From Thermoplasmata archaeon (GTDB lineage: Archaea > Thermoplasmatota > Thermoplasmata > Thermoplasmatales > Thermoplasmataceae): 64,000 nucleotides of DNA. The notes beneath the pieces were generated by a model, which saw only the letters and a program-made list of their open reading frames with translations, had not been told where the DNA came from and searched no databases. Of the stretch, positions 46,921 through 55,900 are shown piece by piece. Numbering within the stretch: the stretch's first letter is position 1; each line of letters opens with the position of its first letter. The translations under genes were made by a program, and so were the position numbers. The stretch lies in NCBI GenBank assembly GCA_021792045.1, contig JAJYVJ010000001.1:1-64000 (forward strand), read 5' to 3'.

Positions 46921-48651
46921 ATGCGAAAATTGACAGTTTTGATCGCAATTTTGATGGCGGTTGCCATGAGTCTGACATTTTTTGGCTTTAGTGTGCCGTC
47001 CAGTGCAGGCCATGCAGTTTCTCCAGAAGCGGTGCAGAGCGCGAATTCTTCTGCCCCTGTAACCGTGATGGCCATAAACCACGAGTATGTATCACACAAT
47101 ACAACAGCTGAATCCTATGGTACGGTGACTTTCCCGTCTGGCCCGTTCTCAAAGATCGTCGTGTATTATGAGAATTTCTACGTCTCGAATCCGTGGGACT
47201 ACAGCTACCAGGTCAAGGTCAACGGTGTGCAGATAGCTGCTGGAAACACAAATGAATCCCAGAACACAACGGTGCAACAGGACGTGACAGAGTATTATTC
47301 CGTTATCGTTGGGCATACGGTAAACGTCACAGCTTATACTGCAGAGTGGGAGCCAAATTATTCAGCCTACCAGAGCGTATGGTTTGTTCTTTATCCAGGA
47401 GCCAAGCCGAACGTGCCGAATGTGGTCATACCGGTGCCCATAACGAAGAGTTTCGCGCCCTCGAAGAACGCTTTTCCACATAACGTCTTAATACCATACA
47501 ATACATCGCAGGTTTTCAACGTAACATTTCCAGCTAATGTGACATCGGGTCACATCAATTTCTATGCGCTCCAGAACGGAAACGACGAGGGCTGGTATGC
47601 TAACCAGCCGCCATTCAGAGAGTTCAAAGTGTCGATAAACGGCACAACGGTCGCGGAGATGTGGCCGTATCCAAATGTCCAGACAGGTGGGTGGGATCTC
47701 TTTCTCTGGCAGCCGATAACGGCCATAGGGGCTCTGCTCGATCATCCCTACACGTTCAACCTAGATCCGTACGTCTCACTCCTACACGGTACCAAATCGG
47801 TAAATATAACCGTGGTCAATAATGAGGATCTGTGGATAAGGGTCGCACTCAACTTCATGCTCTACACAACGAATTCCACAGTTAACAGCACTTTCACAAG
47901 CAGGTGGACTGAGATGAACGTATACAATCAGACACCTGCAACAAACATGACAACAGAGAGCATACCCACATCCGCCGAATGGCTCAATGACTCGCAGCTT
48001 GTCAAAGAAGATCTAAACGCATCATCGACAACATCCTACGGCTCCGTAGTTGCAAAGGGGAATTACAACATAACAAACTATTTCAGCGCATACAGCTCTG
48101 AGTTTGATCCAAGCGAAAACATAGTCGTCCCCTACGGCACCGGTTATCTCCTTGAGTACAATCAAACATTTGGATACGTCGATATGATAAATATCACAAC
48201 TACGGGGATCATAACCGACGGTAACGTAGTCACGCACACATCGAGTTCGGAGCACCTGATCTATGCAGTATCAATGGTGTTCACAGAAGATCTCGTTCTC
48301 AGTCACAACGGCTCCCTCGTCGCTATAATTATTAAGGACAGTGCGCAGCAGAGCAGGTACGAGTTTGACCAGCTTTCCAGAATCACGAATGGGAAGGTCT
48401 ATGTGAGGACCATTATGGATGATGCCGCCCTTGCTGGCTACGGTGCATTTGATGGGCAGATAGTGAACGGTGTAATAACGAAGATGTACTACAACCATGC
48501 ATCAACATTTAAGACCGAGATACACTCAGATTCCGTATACGACAACGGGTCGATGCACTCTACAGGATATGAAAGGATGCTCTATGCCGTCAATAATTCA
48601 GTAATAAGCAGGGATGGAATAATGATCCTTGACAGGTACATAATGCTGTGA
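46921..48651 (+). CDS. PNGase A-like glycopeptide amidase
   Basis: Exported protein of 576 residues that resembles peptide-N4-(N-acetyl-beta-glucosaminyl)asparagine amidase A (PF12222), which removes N-glycans from glycopeptides at acid pH. After the signal peptide, one beta domain (about 40-165) is followed by the most characteristic part (about 190-300): NGNDEGWYANQPPFREFKV, GGWDLFLWQPITAIGAL and YTFNLDPYVSLLHG. The C-terminal 250 residues are beta-rich. There is no membrane anchor, so it is secreted or held non-covalently. The start is supported by the TATA box 26 bases upstream. The catalytic residues of this family are not well enough known to me to check. Confidence 0.8.
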   Translation: MRKLTVLIAILMAVAMSLTFFGFSVPSSAGHAVSPEAVQSANSSAPVTVMAINHEYVSHNTTAESYGTVTFPSGPFSKIVVYYENFYVSNPWDYSYQVKVNGVQIAAGNTNESQNTTVQQDVTEYYSVIVGHTVNVTAYTAEWEPNYSAYQSVWFVLYPGAKPNVPNVVIPVPITKSFAPSKNAFPHNVLIPYNTSQVFNVTFPANVTSGHINFYALQNGNDEGWYANQPPFREFKVSINGTTVAEMWPYPNVQTGGWDLFLWQPITAIGALLDHPYTFNLDPYVSLLHGTKSVNITVVNNEDLWIRVALNFMLYTTNSTVNSTFTSRWTEMNVYNQTPATNMTTESIPTSAEWLNDSQLVKEDLNASSTTSYGSVVAKGNYNITNYFSAYSSEFDPSENIVVPYGTGYLLEYNQTFGYVDMINITTTGIITDGNVVTHTSSSEHLIYAVSMVFTEDLVLSHNGSLVAIIIKDSAQQSRYEFDQLSRITNGKVYVRTIMDDAALAGYGAFDGQIVNGVITKMYYNHASTFKTEIHSDSVYDNGSMHSTGYERMLYAVNNSVISRDGIMILDRYIML

Positions 48652-49054
48652 GCAAAGGCGATCTTGCCCGCACGAAAAGTCTGGCTAGATTGCTTAAACA
48701 TTATTTTTTTTCATAGTTAATTTTGATCCACTTCCCCGACGGACCATTTTGTCGCTGAAGTTTCCGTGCAGGAATTTTTTGTATCGAAAGGAATACGCAC
48801 CGTGCATCGGACTATTCGCTTGTCCTGGGGTCCTTACAGTCAACGCTGATCCAAGAGTTTAGGTACAGCGAATACACGCAGGAATGTGTGAACGGGACAT
48901 TGCAGTAGATAAACCATCTCCCGTGGGGACTCCGGTAATTGTCGTGTTACCTCTCAGATCTTGTTTATAAATTGGCTGGGTACATCATAGTTCATGACAT
49001 CGGGAAATATCCGCACGTGGCGTGGCGGGGGAACGAGTTAAAGCCGATACGGAA
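48652..49054. other. Intergenic stretch without gene
   Basis: About 400 bases with no convincing frame, tRNA or palindrome. A T-run near 48704 (TTATTTTTTTTC) may end the PNGase A-like transcript. Confidence 0.4.
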
Positions 49055-49068
49055 ATGTTTATCTATAT
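49055..49068 (+). promoter_or_regulatory. TATA region of thermopsin gene
   Basis: ATGTTTATCTATAT is centred about 25 bases before ATG 49087, again the leaderless spacing. Confidence 0.5.
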
Positions 49069-49086
49069 TACTTCGTTATCTATTTT

Positions 49087-51312
49087 ATGAAAAAAATAAT
49101 TGTAATTTTGCTGAGTTTGGTATTTGTTGCAATGGCTTTTGCAGTTTTAACCCCTGTATCCCATTCACAGGGTGCAAAGACCGCCACATCTACCCCGGAT
49201 ATTTCTTCTATCCCGCTAAAAAGCACGATAATGAGTGAACTGAGCGCCAGGGGTATACCGGCAAAGTATGCAAGCTTTCCAAACCTTAATGTTCCGGCGA
49301 AGTTCCACGACGGTGTAGTCTCCCCCTCGTATACTTCGGCTCCTGCCCCGATGGGCATAGGTTACTACGGAACGGAAAACGTTTCTGGGCATATGGTGTC
49401 CATGAATACCACAACGAGTAGCGTTATGGCCTCTATAAACGTGTATAACTTCTCGGATTTCTATCTCCTGAACGATGGCCCACAGAGCGTCACTTTTCAG
49501 CTTAATTCAGTTCTGAACAATGTCACTCTCTTCGGAAACAGCAGTTACACATTCTGGACTCAGAACGTCGTATTCTATTCTGCGAGAGTTCACCAGCTGA
49601 CGTTCTTGGATAACATTTGGAATTTCTCTAGTCCCGCGTTTTATATGAGCCCCAATGCACTCTATTCATACAACGGTAACCTCGCCTCCCCTGTTTTTTA
49701 TTTTGATGTAGGCCCGACAATTAATGTGACTTATCCCTTCCATCTCTCTCTTTACCTTAATTCGTCCGTTGTTGACAACAGGACTGCAATGTTTTTCAAT
49801 TACTCTGTAACAACAGGCGGTAAGTCCCTGTCCGGGAGCTACGATCAGGTACTGTTTAATTCAACCTACGGTATGCCTGCCAGTTATTCTGCACCGAGTC
49901 CAAAGTATCTCGCCAGTGGAACGCAGATAACCCCGACGGGGTACATACCATATGATTTTGAGATCATGGTCGGTGGCCCGGGAGGTGGAAGCACTTCATC
50001 ACTATTCTCGCTCAATGCGACAATGAACCTAATGTACAAGAGCGGAACAAGCTATGTTAATGTTCCGTCTGCTTACGATGTGGGTTCTGAAACAGGTGAA
50101 ACCTCTGAAGGAGTCTCTGTTTCCTGGGAGGGGTCAACAGCCCATCTTTCAGCCGGCCCCTCTTTGGTTTATGGAATGTGGAACATCTCGTCTGTTTCGT
50201 CTATGACAACGTTCACAGGCAACATCGCGCCTTCCAACGCCTTCGCCTTTGTGAGTCCTGCACCTTTCAACGTATCAATGGCAGCCTGGTTACCGCTCTC
50301 AAGCAGTGGTTCGTATGATTTTTCACTTCCCAGTGGCTCATACGCTATTGAGGCCCTTATGAGCGACTATTCGCCGATGAATATGATCCTCGGATCTCCT
50401 ATGAGTATCTCACTTGTGAGGGACAATGCAATGGGCATTTATGCACCACTTTTCGCTATGAACAATAACCAGATCAAGAACATTTCTCTTAAGGGGACTG
50501 GAACTGCTTCAAATCCATATGTCATCGACAATGTCCAGAATTCACCTATAAATCCAATATTCGGGGAATTTAACGACTTCGGCTTCCCGGTTTTCTACGG
50601 TCTGCTTCTGATGAACACGAATGCCCATGTCCTGATAGAGCACATGCCATCCCTCCTGATCAACTATACCGATAGTGCCTATTCCGGTCTCCTGGCATTT
50701 TACCAAGTTCCTACATACAACTATCTCAACTATGAGTTCTACAATACTTCCAATGTTTCCATGTGGCAGAATTACCACATCTCAGGCTGGTTCACTTACG
50801 AGCAATCAGGATTTCCTGTCGCTAACATCGTTGTGTGGAACTCCACCTCAGTCCTTTTGGGCTCAAACGCAATGAGTGTTATGGACAGCGGAGTTCTTGT
50901 CTACGGAAGCCCTGATGTGACCATATGGGGGAACTACGTCCTTGAATCATCAGAGGTATTCGTCAACGGTACCTTCTATGCTCACACGAATATATGGGGT
51001 GCACCTTTGGGCATTGCCGAGTACAGTTCTGGTGACGTGATCTACAACAACTTCTTCGCAGTTCAATTTAACGCATACAGTCCGAATTCTAGCATATACA
51101 ACGGTCAACCTGCAGTTTACATGAACGCATGGAATATAACAAAACAGTCCTCATCGAATGTGCACATGTTCAACGGTTTCGCACTCTCCGGGAGCATCAT
51201 CGGGACAAGCTACCAGGGTGGGAATTTCTGGTGGAACTTTAATGGCGTGGTTCCTTACAACAACTACGGCCTGATATACTATGGCGGCGATTATGAACCG
51301 CTGTTTTACTAG
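49087..51312 (+). CDS. Thermopsin-family acid protease (A5), long form
   Basis: Second thermopsin of the window, 741 residues. A signal peptide (KKIIVILLSLVFVAMAFAVL) and a propeptide of about 70 residues precede SAPAPMGIGYYGTENV, the family opening; FQLNSVLNNVT, FWTQNVVFY, FLDNIWNF and MVGGPGGGSTSS follow in the same order as in the protein at 30815. A C-terminal extension of about 270 residues contains NSTSVLLGSNAM-type short repeats, suggesting a small beta-helix rather than the ESGLP module and helix of its relative. It has no C-terminal anchor, so it is probably released. It is an external acid protease. Confidence 0.87.
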   Translation: MKKIIVILLSLVFVAMAFAVLTPVSHSQGAKTATSTPDISSIPLKSTIMSELSARGIPAKYASFPNLNVPAKFHDGVVSPSYTSAPAPMGIGYYGTENVSGHMVSMNTTTSSVMASINVYNFSDFYLLNDGPQSVTFQLNSVLNNVTLFGNSSYTFWTQNVVFYSARVHQLTFLDNIWNFSSPAFYMSPNALYSYNGNLASPVFYFDVGPTINVTYPFHLSLYLNSSVVDNRTAMFFNYSVTTGGKSLSGSYDQVLFNSTYGMPASYSAPSPKYLASGTQITPTGYIPYDFEIMVGGPGGGSTSSLFSLNATMNLMYKSGTSYVNVPSAYDVGSETGETSEGVSVSWEGSTAHLSAGPSLVYGMWNISSVSSMTTFTGNIAPSNAFAFVSPAPFNVSMAAWLPLSSSGSYDFSLPSGSYAIEALMSDYSPMNMILGSPMSISLVRDNAMGIYAPLFAMNNNQIKNISLKGTGTASNPYVIDNVQNSPINPIFGEFNDFGFPVFYGLLLMNTNAHVLIEHMPSLLINYTDSAYSGLLAFYQVPTYNYLNYEFYNTSNVSMWQNYHISGWFTYEQSGFPVANIVVWNSTSVLLGSNAMSVMDSGVLVYGSPDVTIWGNYVLESSEVFVNGTFYAHTNIWGAPLGIAEYSSGDVIYNNFFAVQFNAYSPNSSIYNGQPAVYMNAWNITKQSSSNVHMFNGFALSGSIIGTSYQGGNFWWNFNGVVPYNNYGLIYYGGDYEPLFY

Positions 51313-51605
51313 GCTCAAAAACACTTTCTAATTTCAAAAATATTTTTTAGCGAGGCATTTCACAGTTGATCGGATCTTGAGATTGCAAAAAATACCTCCA
51401 AGTTTTTATTGGTTGAAATCATCTTCGTTTTTCCTCACTTTACATCCAGAAAACGTTCTTGTCTTCATATTTCGTCAGGTGAGGCGGGATATAATTATTA
51501 TGTACTTACCGTACACTCAAACGTACAATTAACATCCTGTTTTCACCTGGCAAGGTATGAATTGCGGGGATAGAATCCTTTAAGTATGAACTAGGGTTTA
51601 ATCCT

Positions 51606-52130
51606 ATGATGACCTATGCGAATATCTCAATATATGTGGGATTAGCCATATCCTTGCTTTCCCTCATCGTTCTTAGCACCATTTATAAGAGAGTTCATTC
51701 AAAGATTGCCCTTCTGCTCTTCTTCATCTTCTTTATCGGGTTCTTTGTCCTTGAAATAATGAGTTCATACTACAGTAGTATAGATAATGTGGCGATAGTT
51801 TTTGAAACACTTGCATTTCTCTCCCTTTATTATCCTTATCTCAAGAGGGAGATTGTTTTCATCGCCATACCGCTTGCGCTCATAGGCACGCCTTTTTACA
51901 TACTGTCCCTGTATTTCGTATCCTACGATCTATTTGTAATGCTCAGGCGTGCAAAAACCGGAAGCAGTTTCATAGTTGCCGCACTGACCGTTTTTATGAT
52001 ATCCGTGATCATATCCATAGTGAATCTCGCGGTTTTCTCCCAGGAACTGGCGGAGATCTCCTTCGCCATACTTGATGTTGGCCTGCTATTATTTTCCGTT
52101 CCTCTCTTTACTGTTACCTTTGGCGATTAG
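51606..52130 (+). CDS. Unknown membrane protein paired with HTH gene
   Basis: A 174-residue membrane protein with about six hydrophobic helices and very short loops. No family is recognised. A TATA-like CTTTAAGTATG lies about 23 bases before the ATG. The next gene, a winged-helix protein, starts one base after its stop codon, so the two are coupled. Such membrane protein/HTH pairs act in archaea as membrane-linked regulators, with the membrane part as sensor or anchor. Confidence 0.65.
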   Translation: MMTYANISIYVGLAISLLSLIVLSTIYKRVHSKIALLLFFIFFIGFFVLEIMSSYYSSIDNVAIVFETLAFLSLYYPYLKREIVFIAIPLALIGTPFYILSLYFVSYDLFVMLRRAKTGSSFIVAALTVFMISVIISIVNLAVFSQELAEISFAILDVGLLLFSVPLFTVTFGD

Positions 52131-52131
52131 A

Positions 52132-52404
52132 ATGAGAAAGCTCAGAACAGAAACTGAAATAATGGTTGATATACTCAGCCATGTCTCCTCCCAGCAGTGT
52201 ACCGTGAGCGAGATTGTGAAGGAGATAAATGTACCTTATTCCAGGGCATCTGAATATGTTAATATTCTGATATCGAAAAAATTGGTCTCCATTTATGAAG
52301 ATAAGGAAAAGAAATTTATCAACATAACAAGGGATGGGAGTGAATTTCTCTCAGAGTACAGGAAGCTCAGACACCTGCTCGACATATATGGTCTGAAGCC
52401 TTGA
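52132..52404 (+). CDS. Winged-helix protein, HTH_45-like
   Basis: A 90-residue regulator. I start it at ATG 52132, directly after the preceding gene; the longer frame from 52072 would overlap that gene and add a hydrophobic stretch unlike the family. LRTETEIMVDILSHV, VSEIVKEINVPYSRASEYV and LISKKLVSIYED followed by FINITRDGSEFLSEY match the archaeal HTH_45 winged helix closely. It is cytoplasmic and DNA-binding, probably working with the coupled membrane protein. Possible targets are the surrounding exoenzyme genes. Confidence 0.8.
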   Translation: MRKLRTETEIMVDILSHVSSQQCTVSEIVKEINVPYSRASEYVNILISKKLVSIYEDKEKKFINITRDGSEFLSEYRKLRHLLDIYGLKP

Positions 52405-52457
52405 TCCCTTCAGGATTCAAAGGATGTACGCCACAGGGGCAGGAATTGTGTTAGGTC

Positions 52458-52745
52458 TCATCGTTTTCCAAAAATCAAACTCGTTCTTGATCTTTTTTTG
52501 TATTCATTGACTTCTGTTTTCTTAGTCATAGTTTCCTCATAAAGGTCTTCGATCCAGCTTCTGAAATCTGTGTCGATCTTATGGTTTTTCTTGAGATATA
52601 CGTAATCCTCAATCAACATTCTAATGAATTCAGATGAACTCAACTTAAGATCATTTGCAAGGTCATCAAGAAACTTATAATCCGACTCTGGGAGTTCAAT
52701 ATTGATTTTCCTCAGCTCTTTGGAATCCATGCTAGATGATCTCAT
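52458..52745 (-). CDS. Ribbon-helix-helix (CopG-like) protein
   Basis: A 95-residue protein with an RHH fold: KINIELPESDYKFLDDLAND for the strand and first helix, then SSSEFIRMLIEDYVYLKK for the second. The remaining 45 residues are charged and helical. RHH proteins bind operators as dimers; many are antitoxins. The start is ATG 52745 or ATG 52730. Its first bases overlap the end of a 57-residue frame upstream on the same strand, so the two may be coupled. No known toxin is adjacent. Confidence 0.72.
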   Translation of the reverse strand: MRSSSMDSKELRKINIELPESDYKFLDDLANDLKLSSSEFIRMLIEDYVYLKKNHKIDTDFRSWIEDLYEETMTKKTEVNEYKKRSRTSLIFGKR

Positions 52746-52905
52746 TGTAGCTTATTGTCTTTTCTATCTCGGCTTCATTCACGGTTTCAACTAGGAAGAG
52801 GGCTTGGGATTTTGCAGTAGAATGCAATGTTATCCAGCTTACAGAAAATGTCAGACTGTCCTGTGCTGTCAGGGTTATTATGATTGCCGATCTGAATGCA
52901 TCCAA
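52732..52905 (-). CDS. Small 57-residue frame upstream of RHH gene
   Basis: From TTG 52905 a frame of 57 codons runs to a TAG overlapping the RHH start by 14 bases. The product has an alternating beta-like pattern (SAIIITLTAQDSLTFSVSWI, then ALFLVETVNEAEIEKTI) and protein-like composition. The TATA element of the sedolisin gene (52924-52931) is nearly symmetrical and lies about 22 bases before this TTG, so it may serve both directions. No family is recognised. It could be a partner of the RHH protein or the tail of a lost gene. Confidence 0.42.
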   Translation of the reverse strand: MDAFRSAIIITLTAQDSLTFSVSWITLHSTAKSQALFLVETVNEAEIEKTISYNEII

Positions 52906-52923
52906 GTCGGTATTCGGATAAAA

Positions 52924-52931
52924 TTTATATA
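52924..52931. promoter_or_regulatory. TATA box of sedolisin gene, possibly bidirectional
   Basis: TTTATATA is centred about 25 bases before ATG 52953 (leaderless spacing). Read on the minus strand it is TATATAAA and faces the 57-residue frame and the RHH gene. Confidence 0.55.
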
Positions 52932-52952
52932 CCGTTTTATTAATGACGTATT

Positions 52953-55900
52953 ATGAATAAAGAGCTAAAGGTTGCTATCGTGATAGTTATTAGCATGGTC
53001 ATGGTACTTTCCGTTGCCTTTATTGGCCTGGGCAACAGTCAATCATCGCACATCGTACCTGTGAGTGCATCTGCGAGCATCAGTTCGTCTTCCGGAACCG
53101 TTTATGAGCTTCCGAATGTAACGGTCAGCGGATTCTCGTATTCGCATCAGGTTCCTGCAAACACGGAACTGAATTTTGAAGTTTACGTGCCGCTGCTGAA
53201 GGAATCGGTTTTGAATTCTTACGCAAGTCAGGTATCGATCCCGGGAAATCCCCTTTTTGATCACTTCATGAACTATTCCCAGATAGAAAAGGAATTCATG
53301 AATACTGCACAGTTTAATGCGGATAAAATTGCTCTCATTAAGGATGGTTTTACGATCCTTACAGCGAATGATCCCATAATTACAGCAAGGGGCACAGAGG
53401 CACAAATCCAGAGCGATCTTGGTCTTCACGCTGAATACTATTCAAACGGGACCTCCTCATACTATTACGCATTCGGCACACCGACTCTTTTAAACTCGCA
53501 GATAATGGTGAGTAATATCTCCTCGCTTATTTTCGCCCACCCCAGCACTCTTGAGGGTGAAAAGCAGATCGCTTCGCTTTCGAAGATAGCGCAGAGCCAG
53601 AATGAAACCGTTCCCCTTGTCGGATATTCCCCTAAGTACCTTGAACAAGTTTATAATGCAACTGGAATGTACGGATCCGGGTACAATGGGAAAGGGCAGA
53701 CCATCGGCATACTTGATTTCGGTGGTGATCCTTTCATAAAGCAGCAGCTTGCATATTATGACAGTGAGTTCAATATATCTGCACCTCCTAGTTTCAATGT
53801 CATCCCGATAGGTCCATATCAACCTGTTTCCGGAATTTTCTCAGGATGGGACGGGGAGATCAGTCTCGATGTGGAAGCATCACATACAATGGCTCCAGGG
53901 GCAAACATAACGCTTTATATAGCGAATTTCGCCTGCGATCTTGCACCAGCAATAGCGTTCATAGATTCGCAGCCGCATGTAGTCAATGATCTTTCTCAGA
54001 GTTTCTCGGTTCCAGAATCGGTTATTACCAATTCAGGACTTTATGATATTTGCGATCAGATTACAAATGAAATGTATGCCATAGGTTCGCTTGAGGGAAT
54101 AACATTTTCTGCATCCTCTGGCGATGTTGGTGGAAGTGGTTTCAGCACAGGACCAATCGGAACGGTCGGCTATCCGGCCACCTCACCTTACGTTACATCC
54201 GTCGGTGGAACTAGTACTTATCTTGATTTCAACGGTACAAACCTTGTTTCGTTCAACCAGACCGCATGGTCGAACTACGGTTTTGTCCCGCCAGAAATTA
54301 ACTATGGTGGCTCAACAGGTGGAATAAGCGATATGCAGCCAATGCTTCCTTACCAGAATTCCTCGATAATTCCGAAGGGATACCCTAATGGAAAAGCGGT
54401 CCCGGATCTTTCCTTCGAGGCTACGCTTTTTCCTGGTTTTGAGTATGTAATGCCCGGTAATTTGACAGAACTCTCCGGAGGCACGAGTGAGGCGAGCCCG
54501 ATTCTCGCAGGCCTGATCACGCTGGCAGATCAACAGCTCGGGCACAAGATAGGGAACCTGGAACCATCACTCTACTACCTTGGTGAGCATGATTACAAGA
54601 GCGTTTTCATTCCAGTCACATTCGGTTACAATATTCCGTTTACAGACAGTTACGGCTACAACCTGGTGAACGGGTGGGGATCGCTCAACATCGGTGCGTT
54701 TGCTAATGCATACGGGTCGATGAATCTGGGCAATAAGCTTTCTATTGTGGTCTCAAGTCAATATATTGGGCCGTTCACCAATGAGACCCTATTGGGTGAA
54801 TATCAGCCTGGGCAATCAGTTGTCGTGATGGCAGGGATAACTACAAACGTATCAGGAAACCTAACAAATCTCAGGTACGAAAACGTTACAACTGGTTCTT
54901 TCAATGTATCTCTAGTAACTCTCAGTGGAAACCTGACGACCGTGAGGATGACATATAATGCCTCCCTTAGTTCTCTCGAGAAGGCGAGCTTTTGGACAGC
55001 AAGCGTAAAAATGCCTGCAAAAGCATCTGGTCCATCTTATTTCGAGGTATACGGGCACAATGGAACTGAGATAGGCATGGATACACAGAACGTATTTATA
55101 GGGGATTATCTGAACATATTTTCTCCGGCGAGCGGAGCACCGTTTTCAACAAATGCACCCGGAGGGTTGTTGGTTGAAGGATATCTTTCATACCTTAACG
55201 GGACAATGGTAAAGGGCCAGAACGCAACTGTAGAACTAGACGCATATTCAATATTCAATAACACATATTATAGTGTAACTTCTACAGAATTAATCGCAAT
55301 AAATACCACCACAGGTCTCTATTCTGAAAATGCTACGTTTTTGATGGGCGATATCTCTGGCAATTTCCCCGATACAGTGTCGCTTTTGATTGGAACGAGC
55401 GCTTATTCCTATACTCCCTTCATGAACGGTGCATACCTTCAGGATTCGCTGATTCTAGGACCCAATATTGTCGAACCAGGAGCAGTTGGGGCTGGTCAGT
55501 ATATTGATGTTATTGGCTCTGTTTCCACTCCTCTGAACGAGTTCTCTTTCTATGGGTCCTTGTCCTCAAATGTAACATTTTCCTTATTTTCGCCAGCACA
55601 CAAGGAAGTAAGCAGTGTGACATATAACGAAGTGGATGAATTGGTTAATCCAAGCGGAGTTCCCATGCTCTTCGTTCCAGATAATGCCACTCCTGGTCTC
55701 TACACGATTCTAATAAACTCGACCTACTATAGCCAAATTCATTCTGAATACATAAACGGCTCATTCTATGGGCAGATATATGTGACTAACTTTAATGTGC
55801 CCAGAATAAGCATTAATTCTATGACATACGAAGGTCAGACAGTTACAGTGAAGGCAAACATCCAGTATCCTAACGGAACGGAGGTGAAATACGGTATGTA

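Noticed and set aside
48939..49238. A 99-residue plus-strand frame before thermopsin
   Set aside because: It overlaps the thermopsin promoter, signal peptide and start in another frame, and has no recognisable features.
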